NCBI RefSeq assembly: GCF_016765585.1
Contig: NZ_JAESWC010000002.1
Coordinates: forward strand, 806,001-870,000
Length of the DNA: 64,000 bases
Direction: 5' to 3'
Source: Clostridium rhizosphaerae
Lineage (GTDB): Bacteria; Bacillota; Clostridia; Clostridiales; Clostridiaceae
Both the position numbers and the translations under genes were made by a program. The notes under the pieces were generated by a model, which was given only the letters and a program-made list of their open reading frames with translations, ran no database searches and had not been told where the DNA came from. Positions 55,805 through 63,212 of the stretch are shown here, piece by piece. Position 1 is the stretch's first letter, and every line of letters begins with the position of its first letter.

Positions 55805-56080
55805 TTGTTAACTTTCTATGTTAACAAGCATTATTTTGTTAACATTCTAATGTTAATATTGTTAACATACACTTTTAGAATGTTAACAAGAATGTTAACA
55901 GCCTTAACCATTGATATTACTGGCTTTATTAATATTTGTTAACTTTGTTAACATTAATATATATATAAATAATAAATAGGGGATATAGGTATATATAGAG
56001 TATATATAATATACCTAATATGCCTAATATAAATATATATATAGGAAAATACGTAGCAATGTTAACAAAAGAGTTATATT
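55805..56080. repeat. Short-word repeat array C (GTTAAC) with AT core
   Basis: About nine copies of the palindromic word GTTAAC, in direct and back-to-back layout, occur between 55807 and 56065, often as TTTGTTAACTTT or AATGTTAACA. An AT core (GATATAGGTATATATAG ... ATATGCCTAATATAAATATA) lies at about 55980-56040. The core matches array D at about 57105-57165. The layout resembles an iteron-type origin or a multi-site operator. No ORF is present. Confidence 0.65.
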
Positions 56081-56092
56081 GTTAAGTCAATC

Positions 56093-56593
56093 TTACCATC
56101 TGTCATAATGTATTCTTGCTTTATTAAATCTATCTGCCATCTTTCTATCTTCATCAGGATATCCTATTGGTACTATTGATAAAGGAATTACGCTATTAGG
56201 AAGATTTAAAAGCTCTTTTATGGCTTGCACCCTATCCTCTGTTGGATAAACGCCTAACCAAACAGCTCCAAGTCCCATATCCTCCGCAGCTATCAATATG
56301 TTTTCAGTTGCAGCTGAACAATCCTGCACCCAATAGCCCTTAAATACTTCCTTAGCTTCATCACCGCAAATAACAATTGCTGTATCTGTATTTAGCAGCA
56401 TCTTTGAGTATGGATGTACTTCAGTTATCTTTTTCATAATTTCCTTGTCTCTTAAAACTATAAACTCCCAAGGCTGTTCATTTCCTGCCGAAGGTGCTGC
56501 CATAGCCGCTCTTAATAATTCTTCTATGGTTTCATCGCTTATCTTTATGTCTTTATATTTTCTTATGCTTTTTCTGTTTAGTATTGCTTTCAT
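56093..56593 (-). CDS. Nitroreductase-family protein
   Basis: 166 residues of the FMN-dependent nitroreductase fold: MKAILNRKSIRKYKDIKISDETIEELLRAAMAAPSAGNEQPWEFIVL and EDMGLGAVWLGVYPTEDRV. It reduces a nitro-, quinone- or other electron-poor substrate with a nicotinamide cofactor. GGAGGCAAATTAG precedes the ATG. Its end lies just beside repeat array C. Confidence 0.88.
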   Translation of the reverse strand: MKAILNRKSIRKYKDIKISDETIEELLRAAMAAPSAGNEQPWEFIVLRDKEIMKKITEVHPYSKMLLNTDTAIVICGDEAKEVFKGYWVQDCSAATENILIAAEDMGLGAVWLGVYPTEDRVQAIKELLNLPNSVIPLSIVPIGYPDEDRKMADRFNKARIHYDRW

Positions 56594-56809
56594 CTAATTT
56601 GCCTCCTGTGATGTTTTTGGGATTATATTTTTATTATAGGAATTGAGGTTAAATTTAACAAGAGGTATGTAATTAAACAACTGCAAACTATTCTTTTTGT
56701 ATATTTATTAATACGAATAATTCAAATATCACATTTTTAAGATAAAACCTAAGTTCCCAAAATGGGAATACAGCTTTGAAAGGCTTTACATACCTCATAT
56801 TTAAGATAA

Positions 56810-57067
56810 ACAGTATTTTGGCATTCATTCCTGGATGGAAAAGATGTAATTTCACCTGCAGATTTGGCTGTTATGGTCCACAAAAGGTTTTACAAGACTG
56901 GAAGATATATAAAATTTTTAGGGTTTTATTCACTGCAAAATGGTGTAACTTTCACTTGTAACTTTGTAACTTTCATTCGTAATTTTGTAACTTTAAAAAT
57001 CAGAAAGTTACAAAGAAAGTTACATCCCAAAGAGCAGATAAATCAAGGCTTTCTTATATATTGGTAA
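56810..57067 (+). pseudogene. ORF remnant running into repeat array D
   Basis: An open frame with no start reads HSFLDGKDVISPADLAVMVHKRF, then YKTGRYIKFLGFYSLQNGVTFT, and continues into the array, where the repeats encode VTF-type steps up to the stop. Upstream of codon 1 is a stop (TAA). This could be the tail of a lost plasmid- or phage-type protein whose end overlapped the repeats. Chance is possible. Confidence 0.3.
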
Positions 57068-57170
57068 CTTTGTAACTTTAAATTATATATAAATATAAAA
57101 TAGATAATATAGGTATATATAGGTTATATATAATATGCCTAATATGCCTATATAAATATATATAGAAGAA
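56944..57170. repeat. Short-word repeat array D (GTAACTTT) with AT core
   Basis: Six direct copies of GTAACTTT and two inverted copies (AAAGTTAC) lie between 56944 and 57079, followed by the AT core GATAATATAGGTATATATAG ... ATGCCTATATAAATATATA. The core is homologous to the one in array C, but the repeated word differs. Copy D of the hairpin follows at 57189. Confidence 0.65.
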
Positions 57171-57188
57171 TGATGTTGCAATGGTAAC

Positions 57189-57237
57189 AAAAAGCTTGAC
57201 CTGACATGGCAAATCGCCACCTTAGGTCAAGCTTTAA
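57189..57237. repeat. Dispersed hairpin repeat, copy D
   Basis: AAAAAGCTTGACCT...AGGTCAAGCTTTAA with the inner stem TGGCAAATCGCCA. It lies directly after array D. Confidence 0.8.
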
Positions 57238-57259
57238 TTATTGAAAATTTGTGTTTAAC

Positions 57260-57284
57260 CTGCCGTCGTAAATCACGACGGCAG
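57260..57284. repeat. GC-rich hairpin
   Basis: CTGCCGTCGT / ACGACGGCAG, a ten-base perfect stem over a short loop, in otherwise AT-rich DNA. It could end the small-ORF transcript on the minus strand, but no T-run is seen. Confidence 0.55.
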
Positions 57285-57325
57285 ATATGATTTTGGACTT
57301 ACATTTAAAATCCTACTTTGGTATT

Positions 57326-57397
57326 TCATATAAGTTCTTCAGGCGTCATGTCTTTAATTACCTCAGCCAGGGTTACAACCTCTATTTTTTTATCCAT
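57326..57397 (-). CDS. 23-residue ORF under the SAM riboswitch
   Basis: ATG 57397 has AGGAGTG seven bases upstream and opens MDKKIEVVTLAEVIKDMTPEELI before TGA. The sequence is charged and helix-like and resembles the start of a larger protein. It lies 40 bases after the terminator of the SAM riboswitch, so it is the only regulated frame visible. It may be a true small protein, or the stub of a gene cut off when the repeat element D arrived. Confidence 0.5.
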   Translation of the reverse strand: MDKKIEVVTLAEVIKDMTPEELI

Positions 57398-57439
57398 ATA
57401 TTTCACTCCTCATGCTAATAATCTCAAATTCGATATAAC

Positions 57440-57650
57440 AAAAAAACTTCTTACCCTAAGATAAGAAGATACTACGTCATCATAATAACAACCCTGGGCT
57501 ATCTATACACGCTCATTGCTATTCGCAGATAGCCCGTTAAAGGTCATTTAGGCCTTTAACCCTCTTATCGCTGTTAGCAGAACCACCTTACTGTTAAGCA
57601 GGTTGGTATAGGGTCATTGAGCTAACTCTCTACCCTAATTCTTGATAGAT
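57440..57650 (-). promoter_or_regulatory. SAM-I (S-box) riboswitch with terminator
   Basis: On the minus strand the aptamer (57650-57562) runs TCTATCAAGA, TAGGG...GAG...CTC AATGA CCCTA (P2 with kink-turn-like AATGA), ACCAACCTGCTTAACAGTA, AGGTGGTTCTGCTAACAGC, and GATAAGAG, the 3' strand of P1. Two extra hairpins follow (GTTAAAGG/CCTTTAAC and GGGCTATCT/AGATAGCCC). The terminator is CTTCTTA/TAAGAAG plus seven T's (57440-57468). Its left arm TTCTTATC can instead pair with GATAAGAG, a standard antiterminator. High S-adenosylmethionine should therefore switch expression off. Confidence 0.7.
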
Positions 57651-57689
57651 TATCGATTGATTGTAATTGAGTTAAATCACATCGTTGAT

Positions 57690-57971
57690 TTATTTACCTT
57701 TATTCTTTTTCCATTGTTTATATTCTTCCGGCATACAAACCGCGCAAGGCCTATAACCAGCAGCAATTGCGGTTTCTTCATCTGTAAAGAATACACGGTA
57801 TTTTACATACTGCCCTTTTGCTATGTATCGTAAAGCAGACGGGCAATCAAGCCTTCCATATATTTTTAGGCGTTTGTGACCGCCTAATTTTCCTTTTATT
57901 TCACTCTTATATGATTTATTGCTTTTATCAATTAGGGTGTATAGTTTAGTTTCCACATTTTCTTTACACAT
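57690..57971 (-). CDS. Ada-type zinc-domain small protein
   Basis: 93 residues from ATG 57971, after AGAGGTAG. The core KIYGRLDCPSALRYI...VFFTDEETAIAAGYRPCAVCMPEEY aligns with the N-terminal zinc domain of Ada (FCRPSC...ENVSFYANASEALAAGFRPCKRC). Three of the four Ada cysteines appear (C43, C76, C79); the second of the first pair is Ala. Ada uses this domain to take a methyl group from DNA phosphate. Here the gene lies 30 bases after the PAPS-reductase-like gene. It may be a DNA-backbone reader or metal-dependent accessory (inference). Confidence 0.6.
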   Translation of the reverse strand: MCKENVETKLYTLIDKSNKSYKSEIKGKLGGHKRLKIYGRLDCPSALRYIAKGQYVKYRVFFTDEETAIAAGYRPCAVCMPEEYKQWKKNKGK

Positions 57972-58001
57972 ATATACTACCTCTGATATAAAGTTTAGCA
58001 A

Positions 58002-58862
58002 TCATTTATTTGCCCTATAGACATAATCTCCACTGTGCGCCTCTAAATCTTCATCGCTTACCTCATTTACAAAACATCCACATCCACCATGATCAATTAA
58101 ATCCATTAAATCAAGTTGCTGAGGTGAATTTTCTAATTCTATTCTGAGTTCTCTTAAAGTAATATTTACATTTTTCCCATTTTTTCTTCTTCTTAAAATA
58201 GTTATATCATCTCTCTGTAGATATTCCCTTATTTCTAGCTCCTTTTCTTCATGATACTTGTACAACTCCGGTCTTTTCTCTAATAAATTTTTAAAGTGAC
58301 CTATCCCTGCTCGAAAACAGAATCCTCCACAATTATTGTGTGCAAAACCTAATTTATAAAGTTCTGGCACTTGGATATTATCTTCATTCACTAATTTATT
58401 TAGCATTTCTATCTTTGTCAAATAAGGAGGTTCACACATAGGGAACTCAACTGTATACGGGTGCCAATTTTTTATAGGAGCTTTCTTTCTATGTTCTTCT
58501 GTCCAATCAATGCCTAAGTATAGTATACATTCTTCAGGATTGAAATTCTGCTTTATGTATTTTTCTGCTACCTTTTGTTTCAAAAGATGTGAACATTGTG
58601 CTACTCTGCTGTTAGGCAAAAATCGTACATCTCTTGCAACATCCCAAGGTGTTCTTCCATCCTTTATAGTGACAAGTTCAACTCCAAGTTTTATGGATGT
58701 TTCTTCAATAAATCTATGTAAATCCTGATCTTCCATCATAGTATCTGTAAATAATAGAATTATGTCTTCTCTATTATATATTTCTATGACACGTTTTGCA
58801 GCAAAATAACTGCCTATGCCCCCTGAATAAAATATTATATGTTTCATATATTTCTCACACAC
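58002..58862 (-). CDS. PAPS-reductase-family ATP pyrophosphatase, SspD/DndC-like
   Basis: 286 residues. The PP-loop SGGIGS (13-18) marks the adenine-nucleotide alpha-hydrolase/PAPS reductase fold; CxxC-type cysteines occur in HNNCGGFCFRAG and DHGGCGCF. In phosphorothioation systems this protein activates the DNA phosphate before sulfur transfer. The start is GTG 58862 close to AGAGG; an ATG at 58847 is also possible. The gene is followed by the Ada-like gene and preceded by the large ATPase. Confidence 0.72.
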   Translation of the reverse strand: MCEKYMKHIIFYSGGIGSYFAAKRVIEIYNREDIILLFTDTMMEDQDLHRFIEETSIKLGVELVTIKDGRTPWDVARDVRFLPNSRVAQCSHLLKQKVAEKYIKQNFNPEECILYLGIDWTEEHRKKAPIKNWHPYTVEFPMCEPPYLTKIEMLNKLVNEDNIQVPELYKLGFAHNNCGGFCFRAGIGHFKNLLEKRPELYKYHEEKELEIREYLQRDDITILRRRKNGKNVNITLRELRIELENSPQQLDLMDLIDHGGCGCFVNEVSDEDLEAHSGDYVYRANK

Positions 58863-58870
58863 TTCCTCTA

Positions 58871-58889
58871 GTTGATAATGTTTATCAAC
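58871..58889. promoter_or_regulatory. Palindromic operator-like site before the SspD-like gene
   Basis: GTTGATAATGTTTATCAAC has two perfect 8-base arms around TGT. It lies just upstream of the SspD-like ribosome site, after a terminator, so it may control an internal promoter. Confidence 0.45.
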
Positions 58890-58919
58890 TTCTATTTTAC
58901 ATCAAATAATAATAAATTA

Positions 58920-58957
58920 CAAAAAATAAGTTAAGCCATAAATTGACATGGCTTAAC
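58920..58957 (-). terminator. Terminator-like hairpin between the ATPase and SspD-like genes
   Basis: GTTAAGCCAT / ATGGCTTAAC with, on the minus strand, TTATTTTTTG after it. It would lower read-through from the ATPase gene. Confidence 0.6.
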
Positions 58958-58971
58958 TGAATCATAATTCA

Positions 58972-61900
58972 CTATACACTTTTTAATTTTTCTACGCACA
59001 ACTGACGTTGTTTATCATCAAGTTGTTTAAACAACTCAATTATATTTTCTATCTTGAACTGTACTAGCTTTTCATTCACTATATCTAGAATCATTTCACA
59101 CTCTTCTAAAGTTTCATCAGTTAAGTAATATGGTTTTAATTCAGTCTGACTTTTCCATTGTAGTAGCTGTGATGGAGACATAGTTGTCAATTCTTTTATA
59201 TTCTTTATATACTTTTGCCTCCAGGATTCTTCTTTTGTATTTTCCTTATCATACTTCTCTGCTATAGAATTATTAACAATATTAATTAATATTTCTTTAG
59301 AGTATTTATTCTTCAATAATGATGCATCTCTCTCTAATTCAGATCTAGTTAGCTCAGCATTGTATAAACTATTTATATCATTTATAACATCTTCGCATAA
59401 TTCAATAAGTTTAGTAAAAATTTCTTTAAAATCATTATGAACACCTTTCTTTAGTGTTTTCTCTAACTCTTCTTTATATTTTTTCAGTTGGGTACTATCG
59501 GTTAGAGTTTCCACCTTCGAAATTAAAGCCTTAGTATCTTCTACAATCTTTTCATACATCTTATCTAATATTGCTCTTAGCTTACCTAATTTAGGTAAGT
59601 ACTCATTTCTTATATCATCTGGCACTTTATTGCTGTTTAAATAATCTGACCAATAAATTAAAATTCTCTCCGCTTGATCGAAGCTATTATACTTAACTAT
59701 ATATTCTTCACATCGACCGAGCTCCTCGTCGCACTGAGCTAATATAGTTTCGTACTTTGCTTTCTCCTTAAGCCTGACTTCAATAGAAATAATTTTATGC
59801 TCAATTTTTTCTGCGAATTCAACACTGCCAATACCTTTTAGAAGCTTACACAATTGAACCGTAGCTCTCTTGATATTATCTATATTATTTACATCAAGTT
59901 TTATCTTATCGAGATAATTCTCTAGCCCTGACACAATCTTCTCAAGAGATTTTTCTCGAATACCTTGTATCTTCTCAATATATTCTGCACTATAATAAAA
60001 ATTGGTTCGCGGAATCTTTCCTTCTTTTATATTGCTTATATAGCTATTAATTCTAACATAATTAAATGGTTTAAAAGATTTTTCAAAAGATTCCTCATAT
60101 TCTTTTTTTGCCTCCTCTAAATCTCTATAAATTTTATTGGAAGCTTCTACTCCAATCTTTAATTGTGTCTCAATGTTAATTAATATCCCCTCTAAGTTTT
60201 CTGGTATATCCTCATCTTGTCTAATCTTGTTAGCTCTTTGCAGCAGCTCCTCGCATCTCTCAATCCTAGTATTACTATTTACTTCATCAATAAAATCTTT
60301 TATAACATTATCGCTAACCTTTTCTCTAAAGCCAACTTTAAGTTTTAATACATTCTGTACTATTTCTTTCTTTTCGTCATTAAAGTAGGTTTGCAATGCA
60401 TTAATTTTTATTTTACTCGTACCTGAGTAAATTTCAATATTTTTAGAATTATAGCTTAAAACATATATAAAGAATAACACTAACGAGTAAATATTTACTC
60501 CGTAAGGAGGAAGCATATATTCATTTAATATTCTCTCAACAGATATAGAATCTGCCGATTTTATGCTCTTGAGTATATTATCATAAATTCTTTTCAAAAC
60601 TGGCGAAACTGGTTCCGTTAAAATATGTGTATCTAGAAGCACCTTCCATGAATTAGTGCTATTCACACTCAGTACTGAGTTGATTCTGTTTCTGAGCTCT
60701 ATATCTAAAGATTCAAAACTACTTTTACTACAAATTGTTCTATTTATAATAGCAGTTGCAACATTATTATATCTTTTTCTTACTCCCGCCGTTACCTTCT
60801 TTTCAAAGCCATCAAATACAAATGGTATCGCAGATTTATATATGTCTTCAAATTTCTTCATGCACATATCCTTTAGTCTTAATTCAGTTACTTCGATGCC
60901 ATTTGAAGTGATAATTTGCCTTTTCCTAGCTAACTCATTAAATCTTCTAATAATTTTTTTTGTATTCTCATCATATTTTATGGATATATATTTCTTAAAT
61001 TTATTTCTCTCCTCTAATGAAAATGCAGATAAACTTCTTATTTCCAGAAGAGCATCACTGATTGTATCATCATCATCGTTAATTAAATACATGATAAAAG
61101 GCAGTGCGTCTAAATTGTATTTTTCTATAACCTTTTGTGCATCTATTACAAGATCATTTCTACCTCTATTGCTATATAGAAATACTATGGAACCCTTAGG
61201 TGTATCTGGATGAACAGCAGCTTTGAATTCACTTATCAAATTGATTGCGTACCTCTCATCAAACTCATCTATCTCAATGAATTTCTTATTAAAATTCCAC
61301 TCACCGGTCGTTATACCATTAACCCTACCAAAAGGGGTTTCTTCTAACTTGTCTAAACCTATCTCCCTTTTTATTTCATCGTTTAGTGCGTTGAATAAAC
61401 CATGTCTGCTTACCTTTAACTTTTTAATTGCAAATTCTTTATTGAAATCAACCTTCGAATTTGATTCAGCCGTAAATGCATATCTCTTTAACGCCTGGTC
61501 AAAATATATAATTCCTAATTCATTCTCTAGATTATTTAATACCGTACGCGTCTCTTCTTCAGTGAATCCGGTATTATACATGAGTGCTAGGATATTATCA
61601 GCTCTGTCATAGATTTTATACCTAGCAATGTTTAATAATAGTATTCCCCTAAGAATATCTTTTTCTTGCTCTGAAAGTTTCTCCTCAAACTTATCCATCA
61701 AGTCGTTAAATTGAGTACATTGTTGGCCTTGATGCCTACCTTTCTCCTCAGCATTTAACATCTCATTAAATATCCTTGATTTAATAACAGCAGTCGGGTA
61801 AATATATGGAATACCATTTTCACCTACAACTTGATCTTTATACCCATCAAATATTTCGCTTAAAAAGCTAAGAGTCGATCTCTGCTGCATCCACGAAGAT

Positions 61901-63204
61901 AACAATGATAGGAAAGAAATAGTTGCTGGATGTATTGGATAACAGCCTCTTACAATAGTTTGGTTAAATAATTGTTCGCTACTCCAAACACTTTTAGCAC
62001 TATTTTCTGGAATCCATCTATTCATATTCTCAAATAACCGGTGAGCAAATGACTTTAAAGTATTATTAAATATATTGTTAACAATATCTTCTGCATTTTT
62101 GCTTTTCTTCTTTACTAGATTTGCTAATACCGTCTCTAGGTTCGAAGATAAATAGTACTTATCACTGTTCTCATACCTACTTACATATCTTGCTATATTC
62201 TGGTTACTTACTCTTGATAAATACGCACTTAAGTCTGATTGGATAAATCCGACAAATAACAAAGATGGCTTACAGTTCTGTACTGCTTCAAAAATCTGTT
62301 GAATTGCCGACTCAGATGCAAGATTCGGATGAGCCGCCGCATACTCTAAATACCTTCCAAACTCATCAAATAAAATAATAATCCCTTTAAACTTCTTTTC
62401 TTTTATAACATATTTGTCGTGAAGCTTAGTTAATATAGAAGATGCTGATATTCCCTCTTCCCATTTAATAAAACTTCCAGTTTTCTCTTTATAAACTTCG
62501 TTTATAATCTCATATGCCTCTGCATCTTCGAAAACCTTCGCTGATAGTAACTTTACAAGTTCGCTAGCCTTAAGCCGTTTAAATCTTGCGCTCTTTGAAG
62601 CAAAATTCATATAGCTGTCTTGAAATGCCGCAAATGTAGTATTAAGAAAATTAGCAGCAGTTTGATAAGCAATAGTCATATCTTCAAAAATAGAATCATC
62701 TAAAGCATTCATTTTCAACGATTTCTTTGCACTTTTTAGGATTTCATTATTCAGATTAAAGTCATTCATGCCGTTTAAAACAATAATTAAATTCTTATCC
62801 TCTTTTTCTTTAATCTCTCTCCCAATACCTTCATCTACATTATAAAGCTTCTCTATAATGCTATTACGTAATTCGTTGTTATCTCCAGATAGGAGAGAAG
62901 CCAAAGTAACAGATAAATGTGACTTACCTGCCCCATAGCCTGCTATGGTGAGCATAAATCTACTACTTTGAAAATTGTCATAGAGTTTATCATATATTAC
63001 CTTAACAAAAGATGCAGTATCTATTAATTTATGCTTTGTTTTCGTCACATCTGATTGGTTTACTCCATAATACTTAGGTCCATGGAATATATAGCTGTCT
63101 GACGACTTTACTCTCATCCTATCATCATAAAACCAATCTGCTTGAACAGCGCCGTCAAAAAAATTTTCCTTTTTAAATTCAAGTATATCGTTAATTTTAA
63201 CCAT
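58972..63204 (-). CDS. Large P-loop ATPase, SspC-like
   Basis: 1410 residues. Walker A GYGAGKSHLS (89-98) and Walker B GIIILFDEFGRYLEY (from 274) are intact. The remaining 1000 residues are helical, with a long Lys/Glu-rich coiled-coil end. The plan resembles the large ATPases of BREX (BrxC/PglY) and Ssp (SspC) systems. The neighbours, DUF4007-like upstream and PAPS-reductase-like downstream, fit SspC better. Its start lies eight bases after the DUF4007-like gene. It is the likely motor or regulator of the modification complex. Confidence 0.68.
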   Translation of the reverse strand: MVKINDILEFKKENFFDGAVQADWFYDDRMRVKSSDSYIFHGPKYYGVNQSDVTKTKHKLIDTASFVKVIYDKLYDNFQSSRFMLTIAGYGAGKSHLSVTLASLLSGDNNELRNSIIEKLYNVDEGIGREIKEKEDKNLIIVLNGMNDFNLNNEILKSAKKSLKMNALDDSIFEDMTIAYQTAANFLNTTFAAFQDSYMNFASKSARFKRLKASELVKLLSAKVFEDAEAYEIINEVYKEKTGSFIKWEEGISASSILTKLHDKYVIKEKKFKGIIILFDEFGRYLEYAAAHPNLASESAIQQIFEAVQNCKPSLLFVGFIQSDLSAYLSRVSNQNIARYVSRYENSDKYYLSSNLETVLANLVKKKSKNAEDIVNNIFNNTLKSFAHRLFENMNRWIPENSAKSVWSSEQLFNQTIVRGCYPIHPATISFLSLLSSWMQQRSTLSFLSEIFDGYKDQVVGENGIPYIYPTAVIKSRIFNEMLNAEEKGRHQGQQCTQFNDLMDKFEEKLSEQEKDILRGILLLNIARYKIYDRADNILALMYNTGFTEEETRTVLNNLENELGIIYFDQALKRYAFTAESNSKVDFNKEFAIKKLKVSRHGLFNALNDEIKREIGLDKLEETPFGRVNGITTGEWNFNKKFIEIDEFDERYAINLISEFKAAVHPDTPKGSIVFLYSNRGRNDLVIDAQKVIEKYNLDALPFIMYLINDDDDTISDALLEIRSLSAFSLEERNKFKKYISIKYDENTKKIIRRFNELARKRQIITSNGIEVTELRLKDMCMKKFEDIYKSAIPFVFDGFEKKVTAGVRKRYNNVATAIINRTICSKSSFESLDIELRNRINSVLSVNSTNSWKVLLDTHILTEPVSPVLKRIYDNILKSIKSADSISVERILNEYMLPPYGVNIYSLVLFFIYVLSYNSKNIEIYSGTSKIKINALQTYFNDEKKEIVQNVLKLKVGFREKVSDNVIKDFIDEVNSNTRIERCEELLQRANKIRQDEDIPENLEGILINIETQLKIGVEASNKIYRDLEEAKKEYEESFEKSFKPFNYVRINSYISNIKEGKIPRTNFYYSAEYIEKIQGIREKSLEKIVSGLENYLDKIKLDVNNIDNIKRATVQLCKLLKGIGSVEFAEKIEHKIISIEVRLKEKAKYETILAQCDEELGRCEEYIVKYNSFDQAERILIYWSDYLNSNKVPDDIRNEYLPKLGKLRAILDKMYEKIVEDTKALISKVETLTDSTQLKKYKEELEKTLKKGVHNDFKEIFTKLIELCEDVINDINSLYNAELTRSELERDASLLKNKYSKEILINIVNNSIAEKYDKENTKEESWRQKYIKNIKELTTMSPSQLLQWKSQTELKPYYLTDETLEECEMILDIVNEKLVQFKIENIIELFKQLDDKQRQLCVEKLKSV

Positions 63205-63212
63205 AGTTCCCC

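Noticed and set aside
55805-57079. CRISPR array
   Set aside because: The repeated words are only 6-8 bases with irregular spacing and no unique spacers; no cas genes.
57440-57650. Retron-type ncRNA or other new multi-hairpin RNA beside the defence operon
   Set aside because: The block reads as a SAM-I aptamer with terminator, and there is no reverse transcriptase gene.
60137-61612. Plus-strand ORFs of 80-185 codons inside the large ATPase gene
   Set aside because: They are antisense to an intact 1410-codon gene, are Leu/Ser/Phe-rich as expected of reverse-frame translation of Lys/Glu/Asn codons, and have no ribosome sites.
58972-63204. BREX BrxC/PglY system
   Set aside because: No PglZ/BrxZ, PglX methylase or BrxA/B gene is visible; the flanking DUF4007-like and PAPS-reductase-like genes favour Ssp. 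Genes beyond 64000 could change this.
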